A stretch of DNA of 64,000 bases from Clytia hemisphaerica (GCA_902728285.1 CACVBU010000865.1:3425008-3489007); one strand, 5' to 3'; positions 41,150 through 52,417 are shown, numbered from the stretch's first letter. Notes: generated by a model not told the origin, from the letters alone. Numbers and translations are program-made.

Positions 41150-42112
41150 CTTGAAGTCAGAGATTATAGACAAAGCAAAGTATAGTGAAGTTTTGAAGTA
41201 ACCAGTAGATAAAGCAATATGTAAACGAGTGAATAAAGTTGCGAGTTTATTATAAAGCAATAGATAAACGAATGAAGAAATAGCCGAGTAGATAAAGCAA
41301 TAGATAAACGAGTGAATAAAGTAGCGAAGTGGCAAGTTGATAAAGCAATAGATAAACGAATGAAGAAATAGCCGAGTAGATAAAGCATTAGATAAACGAG
41401 TGAATAAATTAGCGAAGTAGTGAGTTAATAAAGCAATAGATAAACGAATGAAGAAAGTAGCGAAGTGGCAAGTTGATAAAGCAATAGATAAACAAGTGAA
41501 TAAATTAGCGAAGTAACGAGTTTATAAAGCAATAGATAAACGAGTGAATAAATTAGCGAAGTAGTGAGTTAATAAAGCAATAGATAAACGAGTGAATAAA
41601 GTAGCGAAGTGGCAAGTCGATAAAGCAATAGATAAACGAGTGAATAAAATAGCCGAGTTTATAAAGCAATAGATAAACGGATGAAGAAAGTAGCGAACTC
41701 GCAAGTCGATAAAGTAATAGATAAACGAGTGAATAAAGTAGCGAAGTGGCGAGTTTATAAAGCAAAAGATAAACGAATGAAGAAAGTAGCGAACTCGCAA
41801 GTCGATAAAGCAATAGATAAACGAATGAATAAAGTAACGAAGTAGCAAGTCGATAAAGCAATAGATAAACGAGTGAATAAAGTAGCCGAGTAGATAAAGC
41901 AATAGATAAACGAATGAATAAAGTAACGAAGTAGCAAGTTGATAAAGCAATAGATAAACGAATGAAGAAAGCAGCGAACTCGCAAGTCGTTGAAGCAATA
42001 GATAAACGAGTGAATAAAGTAGCCAAGTAGATAAAGCAATAGATAAACGAGTGAATAAAGTAGCGAAGTAACAAGTTTATAAAGCAATAGATAAACAAAT
42101 GAAAGAATTAGC
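41150..42112. repeat. Minisatellite, about 47-bp unit, about 20 copies
   Basis: The unit is AAAGCAATAGATAAACGA(A/G)TGAA(T/G)AAA(G/T)TAGCGAAGT followed by a variable GGCAAGTTGAT / AACGAGTTTAT piece. Copies begin roughly every 42-49 bases from 41209 to 42079, with one skipped. Two unit subtypes alternate irregularly. The 74-181 residue minus-strand frames (RYFIHSFIYCFI repeats) arise only because the unit length is often a multiple of three. Confidence 0.92.
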
Positions 42113-42759
42113 AAAATAGGTGTTTTCTTATAGTTATTTAATTTTGCATTTTTAGTTAGGAAATCTTTTTGGATCGCTAAAAAATTGACTTCGCATTTTG
42201 TGAAGTGCGAAGCTATAAATTGGAAACCTGGATATTGTTTATGTTATCTCGTCTTTTGGACGCTCTTATTATTCAATAAATACATTGAAAGACTTTTCAC
42301 AAATGTTTCAGCTGTATCTTCTTTACTTAAAATAGGAGACCTTTAAATATGAAACGTCAGTAAATACTCACTCGCTTCCCCATTTATTCAAAATAAATAG
42401 CTTTGCTTTCCTATTAATCAGCGGTTGAATAGCACGTACCTATTATACTAAACTAAATAGGCCTTTTATAAAAGGTACGAGTTGAGTGTTGGGAGGGAAA
42501 TCAAAAGCACTCGCATTGAACGAGTCTGAATAAATTGGATTTCGAACACCTATACATTATGTACTCGCAACGCGCGAGCCTCGCGCACACGTAAAGACAT
42601 GCGAAACCCCCACTGTATCAGACGTTTGTACAATCTATTGGCTACAGAACTATTTCTCATTAACGATCAAACGGCCCAACGGCCCAACAGCCCAAATTTT
42701 TAGTCGATCCTAATTTTAGTCACCAAACCAAAATTTAGTTACTTAAGGCTGATAAAGTA

Positions 42760-42913
42760 ATAGACGATTTCGGATTTAGATAAATGCAATGCATTCTGGT
42801 TTCTAGGGACTCTCAAAGGAATTATAATTTATTATAATTGATCTATTATAATTCTTTTGAGAGTCCCTAGAAACCAGAATACATTGCATTTATCTAAATC
42901 CGATATCGTCTAT
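42760..42913. mobile_element. Foldback MITE, family J copy 1, TA target
   Basis: Ends TAGACGATTTCGG and CCGATATCGTCTA. The arms through TTTAGATAAATGCAATGCAT and TTCTGGTTTCTAGGGACTCT pair over about 70 bp. It shares only the outer 13-15 bases with copy 2 (54153-54308), and the interiors are different. It lies directly at the end of element U. Confidence 0.85.
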
Positions 42914-42964
42914 TAGAAATTATTGTAATTGTAAATTATTTTGGTTTTGATTATTGAGTGACTA

Positions 42965-43312
42965 GGGGGGCCGTCCACAAAGTACTTACGCACTAAGGTG
43001 GGAAAATGAACGTACGTCAAAGGAAAATGTACGTACATAGAGAAAAAATTTTCATAGCCCTTTTTTGCTTGTTTTTTGTCGACTTTTGCGCTTCTTTATA
43101 CGCATCAAGGAAAAAGAAAAAGTTTCTTAAGTTCATGTATGAGATAAACGTCCGAATCAAACGATTTGAATTCGAAATTTTCTTCAATCGAGGGGGGGTT
43201 GAATGAAAAAGTACGTACCCCCTGGGGTATTAGCCATTTGCGTACGCTTGCGTACAGGGGAGGTACTCGATTTTCGAAATTTTAGTGCGTACGTACTATG
43301 TGAACGACCCCT
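42965..43312. mobile_element. TIR element with GGGGCCGTCCACAAAGTAC ends
   Basis: The left end GGGGGGCCGTCCACAAAGTA...CGCACTAA pairs with the right end TTAGTGCGTACGTACTATGTGAACGACCCC. ACGTAC words recur inside (43013, 43028, 43208, 43243). The termini resemble the widespread invertebrate GGGG.CGTCCA.AAA.TACGT type. The plus-strand 66-99 residue frames start inside it and have no domain. Confidence 0.8.
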
Positions 43313-44179
43313 TAGTGTACTTTTCTGTTTATCTGTGTTTATACCGTATAACGGGGTCAAAGTTCTCTTTTTGTATTGGCCTCTTGCTCACTGTAATTTT
43401 TTAATGAAAAACGCGTGGCAATCATTAAATTATTTTGGGCGCTCTATGTGGAAAACTATAGCGTTCAAAGTACTATACGTGATAGTAATAAGGGGGAAAT
43501 AAAATGACCGTCTTAAATGAGAGAAATGGTTGAATGAAAGTTTTTAAATTGTAAATTTATATTTTTATATTGATTTAAAATTTTGTATCTACATATTATT
43601 TCACCAGTGTTTATTGCATGTTTATTTAAAGAGATAATTTATGATGAGAAATCAAATAGAAAATATCGATCCCTAGAAATCTATCCAGACTCGGGTTTTT
43701 GTTATCGTACAATTATTCTTATAGAAATGACTTAAAAAACTTTCTGTATCGAAAATATTTTGTACAAATCATTGAGTTTTGAAGACTGAATGAAAGCAAC
43801 CAGCGAGGCTTTTCCGATGTGTTCCGAGAGTTATGTTTCAGCTAGAAATTTTGATCTGTGTTGATTAGGGCTGCGAAAATCAATCAGCTAGAAATGATGA
43901 TGTGTTCTTGCAAGGGGTATAATCAACTTGTTCTTATTTTTAGGTAACCCTACTGACCCTAGAAAGTTTCAGAATACATTATTCGTTGAAAAACTATATT
44001 TTACAATATCTTGGCAAAAAGTTTTTCCTAGATTTCAAAATCAAAACACATCCAACTATATAAAGTTATAATAAGTTTAGTGAGACGACAAAGGTTTCCT
44101 AGAAATCAGAGCACATCTTTTGTATAGAAAATTGAAAGGTTATAACGTGTGGTCTCCTAGAAAATGATGATGCGTGTTT
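43313..44179. other. No feature recognised
   Basis: AT-rich, non-coding by eye on both strands. Confidence 0.4.
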
Positions 44180-44189
44180 CTAAAAAATT

Positions 44190-44430
44190 GCTTCTGACCG
44201 AAAGAGAAGTAGTTTGAATGGCAGACCTCTACAAAACCACAGGTAGTATAGCATATGTACTATAAGTAGCACGAATTCGTTAGAGGATGCAAAGCAGCCT
44301 AAAGGAGAAGGAAGGAATAGGGAAATCTCAATCGAGTACTCGGGTAGTCTGAATTGCAGACCTCTACAAAACCCCAGGTAGTATAAGGAGCACGAATCCG
44401 CTAGTAGATGCCAGTAGCCTAAGTACTCGG
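44190..44430 (+). repeat. Imperfect tandem pair, about 130-bp unit
   Basis: GCAGACCTCTACAAAACC.CAGGTAGTATA...AGCACGAAT(T/C)CG occurs at about 44221 and again at about 44354, with GTAGTTTGAATG / GTAGTCTGAATT before each. It creates the 87-residue minus-strand frame; no known protein is seen. Confidence 0.7.
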
Positions 44431-44640
44431 AGGTTTTAGCCATCTGCTCATCCTCTAGCGAAAAAAGTTTCTTATAGAAAGATAGGAGATATATCTATAG
44501 ATAGAGGTTTGCGAATCAAACTAGGCCATACGCTCTTACCTTTCTAGGACGCCTTGGCGCCGTGTCCCACGTTCTCGGCCCAAAATCAAAAAAGTTGCCG
44601 AATTGCATAAGATTTTTCTCAAAATGGTCGAAACGCTGAA

Positions 44641-45016
44641 GGCTTCTTCATAAAGACGAAAGACATGTATCTATTTTTCGGATCCGGTATGCGGGAATAG
44701 TGTCAGGACCTGCAGGCGACCTAGTAGGGTTGGGTATGGGTGTGGTTTGGGTGTGGTTACGTATCAGATTGGCTAGGAATTGGGTTATTATCAGTTAGGG
44801 TTAGGGTTGGAGCTCGAAACAAGCACTCTTTTGTGATTTTCTCTTAATACAGTCTGGTCTGCAGTTTGTATAATATAAATAGCCGTCAAAAGCGCTCAGT
44901 AAGTTAGAAAACATAGAAAATAACTCACAAAGAACCAGAAAGTCAGAAAACTACGAATAAGAGACTGGAAAGTACGAAATAAGTCCAGATCTGTCTTTCG
45001 TCTTTGTGAAGAAGCC
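44641..45016. mobile_element. TIR element with GGCTTCTTCATAAAGACGAAAGAC ends
   Basis: The left 24 bases are complementary to the right end TGTCTTTCGTCTTTGTGAAGAAGCC. 376 bp, non-coding. It contains TTAGGGTTAGGG at about 44805, too short to count as telomeric. Confidence 0.75.
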
Positions 45017-45502
45017 ACGACCGAACAAACTATGTGCACAGAGCAGTAGAGTAAGAGTAAATGTTAGCATGAATTATGTTTGTTATATAAAACTGATTAA
45101 ACTTTAAATATACATAGAACTCTCTCTGAACAAAGAGTGTGTTCAGCTTATCAGACTTAACTTAGTTATTAGTGTGTGTGTGTGTGTGTACAGCCTACAA
45201 CTAGCTACCTGGCTAGTAATAGGCGATTCCATTATACAGGCAGGGGTATACAACCTTTTAATGTTTTCCAGAGGGGGGTCTGAGCCTTGATTTTTCTATT
45301 TTTCAAGGGGTTTTTTGTTCATTTTTCAGATTTTCCAAGGGGGTTTGTTGTGGGCAGTTCCAGAAAAAAACCATTACCCCCCCCCCTTTGGACGGCAGGG
45401 TTTTTTGGGTTTTTTCCGCTGTGCTGACGGAAAAAAAGTCCACCCGTTAAAGGTTTCCATCCAGAGCAGATTATTATTGCAATTATTGCTCTTTTCAGAA
45501 AC

Positions 45503-45712
45503 TGAGTGTGTGGGGTGAGTGTAGTGAGTGGGGTGAGTTTAGTGAGAACATAGAGATTAGCTATAAAGTACTGAGTGAGTGTAGTGAGTATACTGAGTGA
45601 GTGGGGTGAGTGTAGTGAGTGGGGTGAGTGTAGTGAGTGGGGTGAGTTTAGTGAGAACATTGAGTGTAGTGAGAGCATGGAGATTAGCTAAACTGAGTGA
45701 GTGTAGTGTAGT
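45503..45712 (+). repeat. GTGAGTGTAGTGAGTGGG minisatellite
   Basis: The words GTGAGTGTAGTGA, GTGGGGTGAGT and GTGAGAACAT(A/T)GAG repeat irregularly for 210 bp. The minus-strand 119-residue frame with HSPHSLHS repeats is the reading of this array. Confidence 0.88.
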
Positions 45713-45728
45713 TATAGTAATGTGTGTA

Positions 45729-45871
45729 TAGACCTTTTTTCAAAGAGGACGCCCTGTTGAATAATTATGTAGTCCAGCTATAAAAACAATGATAGAGCCA
45801 TGCATAATCACTGTTTCATGCATATTGTAATAATTATGCAAGGTTTTATCATTGTTTTTCTGCTGGACTAC
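45729..45871. mobile_element. Foldback MITE, family A copy 2 (right end missing)
   Basis: Matches 814-996 from TAGACCTTTTTTCAAAGAGG to CTGCTGGACTAC. It stops where the CGCGAAAATT element begins, losing the last ~45 bases. Confidence 0.85.
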
Positions 45872-45877
45872 CTTATT

Positions 45878-46106
45878 GGAACTAATTTTCGCGGGTTTTA
45901 ATTTTAGCGTTTTTCGCGGTTTTTCGTCAAAATCGCGAAAATTTGATCCCGCGAAAATTTTTGAGAGTTGAAAACCGCGAAAATTAATTCCCGCGAAATT
46001 CAATTTTTTCCAATTTTATCGAAAAATTTGAAAAATCCCTAGGAAAATGGAAGAAATTTGTCCAGAAAAGGGCAAAACCGCGAAAATTAAAACCCGCGAA
46101 AATTCC
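45878..46106. mobile_element. Foldback element with CGCGAAAATT words
   Basis: GGAACTAATTTTCGCGGGTT and its complement AACCCGCGAAAATTCC bound 229 bp in which CGCGAAAATT / AATTTTCGCG / CGCGGTTTT words recur about ten times. It breaks into MITE A copy 2. Confidence 0.8.
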
Positions 46107-46287
46107 AGAAAGGAAAAAACCACCTTTTCAAAGAATCGCCTCCTTACACCACGCCAGCAAGAAATAATTTTCGGAAGCACCAAAATCGCGCCAAAAATGG
46201 TGGATGAAATCTAGTCTTCCGTGTGGCGGGGCGTGAGGAGTTTTGCTGGCGCGGTCTGAAAATTGGCCCGATGACTGTTAAACTTTA

Positions 46288-47233
46288 GCCTATCGCTAAT
46301 GAGCTGGAAATGATAGCTAAAAACAAATTTTACCAATGAAAAGCTGAAACCCTTAGCTTTCCAACCATATATGGTAGCCCTGATAAAAATTTCAGGAAAG
46401 TGCCGAAAAATCGAAATTTCTTCTTTTTTCTCGATTTAAAGACGGCCCGTAGATTATCGAAAAGGCTACCACGTGACAAACTAAAGTACTATCTTTCCCG
46501 CGTTTTATAAAAAAAAACGCGAGTCTATAACTAAAGTCTATTCACGATAAGTGTGCACTCTTTTTTCTTTTACCTATAACTTTTGAAGGAATTCTCCAAT
46601 CTTTATAAATTTGGTATCATTGGAAAGATATTAGTGAGTGGAACAATTTGAAATAAAAAAATCGTTAAAAAGATTCTAAAAATGAAGATGAAAATGTAGA
46701 AGAAAAAAAGGAAGATCTTGTAGAAAAGTGCTATAACTTTCATTTTCACTGGATTTTCTCCTTGATCTTAGGAGATCATCACTGTGAAGAAATTTTATTA
46801 AAATATTTATTCAATATAAAGTTATGATACAAAGTTAATAAGTGATTGACCCCAAAAAACAGCAAAAAACTGCAGAAAACAGCGTTTTTAGACGTCAATC
46901 GCGTTATAAATTTGTTTGATATCTTTTGACTGAATGATTATTTTTGAGAATTTTTTTCGCAGTGATGACGTTCGATGATCAAGAATTCACTTCAGTGAAA
47001 ATGATAGTTATAGCACTTTTCAAAAAGATCTTCATTTTTTTCATCTTCATTTTCATCTTCATTTTTAGAATTTTTTTAAAGATATTTTTATTTCAAATTG
47101 TTCCACTCACTAATATCTTTCCAATGATACCAAATTTATAAAGATTGAAGAATTCCTTCAAAAGTTATAAGTAAAAGAAAAAAGAGTGCACACTTATCGT
47201 GAATAGACTTTAATCCAGCTCATTAGCGATAGG
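46288..47233. mobile_element. Large inverted-repeat element Z1, 0.95 kb
   Basis: The outer pair AGCCTATCGCTAATGAGCTGG / CCAGCTCATTAGCGATAGG is followed by a second, longer pair. That pair begins AAAGTCTATTCACGATAAGT (46526) and ends ACTTATCGTGAATAGACTTT (47210), and pairs through GTGGAACAATTTGAAATAAA, with mismatches, for about 200 bp. The left side has ~220 extra bases between the two pairs, suggesting a deletion on the right or an insertion on the left. Confidence 0.85.
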
Positions 47234-48159
47234 CATTTGAAAAATGGTGGTCAAGGTAGACGGTGGTGCCACGAATTCCGAGTCGCCATTTTTTCACCTT
47301 GATGTCTAATAAATGGTATATCTTTTTATTGAAGGTAGGTAATGGGATGGGGTTTTTTTCTTTGTTTTCTCTGATAAATTCTGAGTATTTAAAAAAAAAG
47401 AATGAACAAGTTTGGAGTTGTTTAAGGATAAGTTATGATGGATGGAATGTTCTAATTTTGATTTTCGACTTTCTCCACGCAAAAAATCCTGACGAGTGCG
47501 CACCCTAGTGTAATATGCACGGTAGTTCTGGACATGTTGGCCATACATGTATTTATCATGCACCAGCTCCTTTCCAATTATTGCCGTTTTTTTGCAAATA
47601 AAAGTTGATTTTATTAGCTATTATTATCCATATAGCGGTCATTAATTAAGCCATTAAAGGTTCAATTGCAAGGTGTTAAAAATTTGTTGAAGACATTGCA
47701 TTGAAGCAAAAAGAATTGGTTGACGCTAAAAAAAACGTTGTTCGAATGTCCGATATGGATAATAATAGTAATAGCGTTAAGTTTTCGTTCGTTGTTGTCC
47801 TTAATTCTGCCCTTGCAATTTGATTATTAGCCCTCTAGTGCCATTTGCGCCCGACGCGCCAAATGACACTATCGGGCGAACAATCAAACCAGGCGGGCAG
47901 AAAATAACAACAACGACCTCAAACTGAACGCTATTGTTATATTGAACACGTGGTATTTGACACCCTTGCGATATGTAGGCCCACTGTGCCTTGTTTAGTT
48001 TTGTTTTCAACTGGTTTTTGTTGGAAATGCAGATAGCAAAATCGAGTCATATGTAAACAAATTTACAACGTGGGTTTTGTTATCTCTTTCTGGCTGTGTT
48101 TCGGCATCAATGCAGGATCTTTTAACTTATTATTTTAGAACTTTTCGGCATAATTGTAG
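47234..48159. other. No gene recognised
   Basis: Two inverted pairs can be seen: around ATTATTATCCATAT / ATATGGATAATAATAG (47620 and 47752) and CCCTCTAGTGCCATTTG / CAAATGACACTATCGGG (47831 and 47860). The 69-85 residue minus-strand frames show no domain. Confidence 0.5.
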
Positions 48160-49210
48160 TTGAGTCTCGACACGGGATTGTAATTCAATCCCGACGAAAT
48201 TTTTAAGAATTTTCGTTAAAAAAGAACAAAAATGGTGGGACTGAACTGCAAGTATTATATATAGTAATTGGCGGGACTAAACTGCACGTATATATATAGT
48301 AATTAGCGGCACTGAACTGCAAGTATTCATGATATGCACCACTGCAATGTCTTCCATTCCACCCAGTAGCTGATTGGTTGAAAGTGACGTATTGACTGAT
48401 TTTACGTCACTTACAACCAATGAGCTATTGGGTGGAATGGAAGACATTGCAGTGGTGCATATCATGAATATATATAGTAATTGGCGGGACTAAACTGCAA
48501 GTATATATATATAGTAATTGGCGGGACTGAACTGCAAGTATATATATAGTAATTGGCGGGACTGAACTGCAAGTATATATATAGTACTTGGCGGGACTGA
48601 ACTGCAAGTATATATAGTATTTGGCGGGACTGAACTACAAGTATATATATAGTATTTGGCGGGAATAATTTTCCTTTTATTAGTTTAGTCCCTTTAAAAG
48701 AAGGATCGGCGGCTTGAACTTTGAAAACAGGGACAAACGGGGCTGATTATAAATGATACGCACTAATTATAAATAATACGCACTAATTATAAGGCTTTTA
48801 ATTATTTGTCGGGGCTGAAATTCAGTCCCGCCATTAAATTATTGGGACTGAAATACAGTCCCGTCAAGTATTTGGCGGGACTAAACTGCAAGTATATATA
48901 TAGTACTTGGCGGGACTAAACTGCAAGTATATATATAGTACTTGGCGGGACTGAACTGCAAGTATATATATAGTATTTGGCGGGACTGAACTGCAAGTAT
49001 ATATATAGTAACTGAACAATAATTTTCCTTTTAATAGTTTAGTCCCTTTAAAAGAAGGATTGGCGGATTGAACTTTGAAAACAGGGAAGAACGGGGCTAA
49101 TTATAAATAATACGCACTAATTAGTATTTGTCAGGGCTGAAATTCAGTCTCGCCATTAAATCATCGGGACTGAAATACAGTCCCGCCAAGTATTTGGCGG
49201 GACTAAACTG
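48160..49210 (+). repeat. GGCGGGACTGAACTGCAAGTATATATATAGTA array with a higher-order repeat
   Basis: A unit of about 33-38 bp, (T)TGGCGGGACTGAACTGCAAG followed by (TA)n GTA, repeats about fifteen times. A 110-bp block (AATAATTTTCCTTTTA, GTCCCTTTAAAAGAAGGAT, GGGGCT.ATTATAAAT) recurs at about 48664 and 49020, giving a higher-order period near 357. ATTCAGTCCCG / CGGGACTGAA words in both orientations link it to the word-built foldbacks. A MITE (48326-48468) and an E element (49223-49848) are inserted in it. Confidence 0.88.
48326..48468. mobile_element. Foldback MITE, family B copy 2, in the 48-kb array
   Basis: TTCATGATATGCACCACTGC and its complement, flanked by TA. The interior AGCTGATTGGTTG / CAACCAATGAGCT and ACGTCACTT match copy 1 at 7975. 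The surrounding array shows the undisturbed CAAGTATATATA target many times. Confidence 0.9.
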
Positions 49211-49222
49211 CAAGTATATATA

Positions 49223-49848
49223 CCGGGTGCCTCAGAAAAAACTTTGGACGTTTGGCGAGCCACTGAGGCCGAACAAAGTCTTGTTTAGACTCAAAACCAC
49301 TTTTATTAGAAAGAGGACATGCTAACTTAAATTTTGTGGTATAACTTTTTAAGTTTGGTCAAGTAGTTGTCAAGTTATAAGCTTTTGAAGTCAAAATTCA
49401 CTTTTCGAAAAGTGTAAAAAACACGTAAAAAAAGGTGTATTAAATTTATGCAAATAATGAAAAAATAGCTCAGTATTTGACTTATTTAACGACTTTTACG
49501 ACATAATTAATTGTTAAAATACTTTTAAAAGCAGTTTTCGTTTACAACATAGTCAGTTTTTAGTAAATAGTCAGTTTTTAGAAATATTTGAAAAAAATTC
49601 TTATCGAAAACGCTTAAAAATGCTTAATTTAATACCCTTTCATTACGTGTTTTTCACACTTTTTGAAAAGTGAATTTTAACTTCAAAAGCTTATAACTTG
49701 ACAACTACTTGACCAAACTTAAAAAGTTATACCGCAAAATTTAAGTTAGACTATCCTCTTTCTAATAAAAATGGTTTTGAGTTCAAAAAAGACTTTGCTT
49801 GGCCTCAGTGGCTCGCCAAACGTCCAAAGATTTTTCTGAGGCACCCGG
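49223..49848. mobile_element. ACCGGGTG element E1, 626 bp, TA target
   Basis: CCGGGTGCCTCAGAAAAAAC and its complement, with about 230-bp arms through TTTGGCGAGCCACTGAGGCC and AAAAGTGAATTTTGACTTC. TATA stands on the left and TATAG on the right, both part of the array it entered. E2 (58309-59137) and the half copy at 14450-14671 share the CCGGGTG end. Confidence 0.9.
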
Positions 49849-49894
49849 TATAGTAACTGAACAATAATTTTCGGGTTATTTAGGGGTTATTTAT

Positions 49895-50335
49895 AAAGAA
49901 CGGAAGATACACTATTATATCTTATAGTCCATACCCAAGTATTGTCCGTTCTTTAAATGCATTATACAAAGGGGTTATTTTAAAGAACGAAGAATGCACT
50001 ATTATATCTTATTGTCCATACCCAAGTATTTTCCGTTCTTTAAAGGCATTATACAAAAGGGTTATTTTAAAGAACGCAGAATACACTATTATATCTTACA
50101 GTCCATACCCAAGTATTGTCCGTTCTTTATTAAAAGCATTATACAAAGGGGTTATTTTAAAGAACGAAGAATACACTATTATATCTTATAGTCCATACCC
50201 AAGTATTGTCCGTTCTTTAAAAGCATTATACAAAGGGGTTATTTTAAAGAACGGAAGATACACTATTATATCTTATAGGCCATACCCAAGTATTGTCCAC
50301 TCTTTAAAAGCATTATCAAATTTCTTTCCAATTTT
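49895..50335 (+). repeat. Tandem repeat, 87-90 bp unit, five copies
   Basis: AAAGAACG starts at 49895, 49982, 50069, 50159 and 50246. Each unit reads AAAGAACG.AGA(A/T)ACACTATTATATCTTA, CCATACCCAAGTATTGTCCG and TTCTTTAAA.GCATTATAC. The head AAAGAACGGA and the late TCCGTTCTTT are inverted to each other, so every unit can fold into a hairpin. Confidence 0.92.
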
Positions 50336-51001
50336 TTTTACAAATAAGATCATTAATTTAGATCTGAAAAAATCAGTTCCCCGGAGGACTCAAGTGCAAT
50401 TATGCCAACTTTTCATGTTATAGAGCAACGAAAAATTGAAAAAATCACTTTTAGAAATCCGAAAAACCTTTTTCTCAATGCAATTTTACTATTTTCAAAC
50501 ACCTCTGACATCTTTGCCCTTAAAAGGACAACACATTTTGCTGATTCAGCATTTCATCGTTAAAAAAATTGCAGTTTTCAGCAATAATTTCCGAAACGAG
50601 CAATAATTGCGGTTTTTATCTTAAACACCCGACTGGCAGAGGGTTCTCTCCTCATAAACTGATATCAAATATACCTTGAGATCGGGTAACTTTCATCAAT
50701 GGAGGCTAACATGCATAGCCCTCAAATGAATGACCTGGCTCTGGTCATTGTGAATTGTGAAATACTAAGTTAAATCAAAACAAAAATGGTAAAGTATTTT
50801 TTTTTTTTTAATTTTTTGGAAAGATAATTTTATCAGCTTTCAAATGTGTGGTAGAGTCAATTTTTTCGTCATGGGGAAAAAAAGTTACAGACAAAAGAGT
50901 GACACTGACAGGTGGTAAAAATCAAAAATACCGACAATGAGTTTTTAACGATTTTCAAAAATCTTCCATAAGTAGGATTGAAACAAGGTACAGCCTTCAA
51001 A
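50336..51001. other. No feature recognised
   Basis: AT-rich, non-coding by eye. Confidence 0.4.
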
Positions 51002-51448
51002 TAGACCTTTTTTTAAAGAGGCCACCCTGTTGAATAATTACGTAGTCCAGCAGAAAAACAATGATATAGCCATGCATAATTATTACAATATGCATGATAC
51101 AGTAATTATGCATGACTGTATCATTGTTTTTATGCTGGACTCCTTAATTATTCAACAGGGTTGCCTCTTCATAGAATGTACCCCCCCCCCTGAGCTTAGG
51201 GGGGGGGGCTAAACCATTATTGCTTGATTGGGGGCTGTATTTTTCAAAAAATACTGGGGGCTAGAAAATCTATGCTGTGGGGAAGGTTTTGTCCCTCTTG
51301 AAAAATTTATCAAGAATTTCCATACAAAATTTCTTTGATGTTTTGCTTTGTGAAGGTGGGGGCTGTGTTTCTAGAATTTAGCCCCCCCCCTGAAATATGC
51401 TGGGGGCTAGACCCCTCTGCACACTATGCTCTTTAAAAAAAAGGTCTA
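51002..51448. mobile_element. Foldback MITE, family A copy 3, split by an insertion
   Basis: The MITE runs from TAGACCTTTTTTTAAAGAGG to GCCTCTT (51169) and resumes at CTCTTTAAAAAAAAGGTCTA (51429-51448). Joined, it matches 814-996 closely. The 259 bp between are a separate element. Confidence 0.88.
51170..51428. mobile_element. Nested element with GGGGGCTA words, CTCTT duplication
   Basis: CATAGAATGTA and TGCACACTATG are imperfect inverted ends. CTCTT is present on both sides (51165-51169 and 51429-51433). Inside, GGGGGCTA / TAGCCCCC words occur six times in both orientations, beside C and G runs at 51181-51210. Confidence 0.78.
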
Positions 51449-51451
51449 TTT

Positions 51452-52417
51452 CAGTGGAAACAAGAATGCGTGTAACTTTTGATAGTCCGATATAATTTCG
51501 AAATTTTTTTTTGCTTGTTTTATAACAAAAGAGCTATATTTGCATGTTTTTTTGGTTGAAAAATTTGCAATATTTAGTGGTTAAATTTACAATTGCAAAA
51601 ATTGCTTTTTTTCTACTTATACTACAACCTTATCATTTTTACACAAGTGGTAGTTCAACCGTAGGTTAAGAAGGATGTGAAATTTCAAGGCAAACGGAAA
51701 AGTCCTTCAGAAGATATTGGACCCAAAATACCCCTTGGTAGCACTTTTCTGTGAAACATCAAATCTCCAAATTTTTAATAAAAACGGGGGTAGTGATGAT
51801 AAAACAGTTTTTCAATCATAGCACATTTTACGATCTTTTTACGATAATGACCTCATGTAGTGTTTTGGGAATTAGCAAAGTTCTTTAAATTACTTAAAAA
51901 TAATAAAGGCAATATAAGTTCAATATGCTTATTGTTTCAACAAAACAATCACACTGTGATTTCACTTCTTTTCAAAATAATCAATGATACTAATAGTACC
52001 AATGCATCAGCACTTTAAACACTTTCCAACTTTAAATTGCACTGTTCAAAAAAAGGTAAAAAAGGTAACATAACCCCCGTTTTTAGTAAAAATTTTAGAG
52101 ATATGATATTTAACAGAAAAGTGCTAGCAAGAGGTATATCGGGTCCCATATCTTCCGAAGGACTTTTCTGTTTGCCTTGAAGTTTGACAGTTTTCTTAAC
52201 CTAAGGTTGAACTGCCACTGGTGTAAAAATGACCGTTGTAGCGTATGTAGAAAAAAAGCTAATTTTTTTGTAATCGCAAATTTAACCGCTAAAAATCGCG
52301 AATTTTTCAGCCAAAAATACATTTAAATATAGCGCTTTTGATTTTCTAAAACAAGCAAAAAAAATTTTTGCAATTATATTTGACTATCAAAAGTTACATG
52401 CATTTTTGTTTCCACTG
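51452..52417. mobile_element. Large inverted-repeat element Z2 with CAGTGGAAACA ends, 0.97 kb
   Basis: CAGTGGAAACAAGAATGCGT and the right end ATGCATTTTTGTTTCCACTG pair. The arms continue with mismatches for about 330 bp, through GTAACTTTTGATAGTC, CAAGGCAAACGGAAAAGTCC and CGGGGGTA, around a 250-bp centre. It abuts the end of MITE A copy 3. No coding frame. Confidence 0.88.

Larger units (their letters stand above)
39678..42615. mobile_element. TA-flanked element V, 2.9 kb, CAGTGGGG ends
   Basis: The left end CAGTGGGGCTTTCGCATGTC and the right end GACATGCGAAACCCCCACTG are inverted over about 35 bp, including ACGTAAAGACATGCGAAA. TA stands outside both ends, as for Tc1/mariner/pogo relatives. 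Subterminal GACTCGCAAG / CTCGCAACGCG words follow. The interior holds a poly-C run at 40350, a hairpin at 40905-41050 and a minisatellite at 41150-42112. No transposase frame remains. Confidence 0.78.
39426..42758. mobile_element. Composite element U, ACCTTATCGG scaffold with TTAGTCGGCC words
   Basis: The left end ACCTTATCGGCCAAAACTTA is followed by TTAGTCGG and TTAGTCAC words to about 39550. The right end (42668-42758) carries the complementary CGGCCCAACGG, TTAGTCGATCC and TTAGTCACC words and ends in a diverged GGCTGATAAAGTAA. Element V fills most of the inside. The small element at 5396-5554 has the same scaffold with a different word. Confidence 0.65.

Noticed and set aside
41522-42114. 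Overlapping 119-181 residue minus-strand frames rich in HSFIYCFI repeats
   Set aside because: They are readings of the 47-bp minisatellite; all three frames give similar repeats, so there is no coding signal.
44804-44817. TTAGGGTTAGGG as a possible internal telomere
   Set aside because: Only two units; expected by chance in this composition.
45319-45678. 119-residue minus-strand frame with HSPHSLHS repeats
   Set aside because: Reading of the GTGAGTGTAGTGA minisatellite.
48240-50335. Regularly spaced repeats that could suggest a CRISPR array
   Set aside because: Units are contiguous tandem repeats without unique spacers, in a genome with spliced genes.
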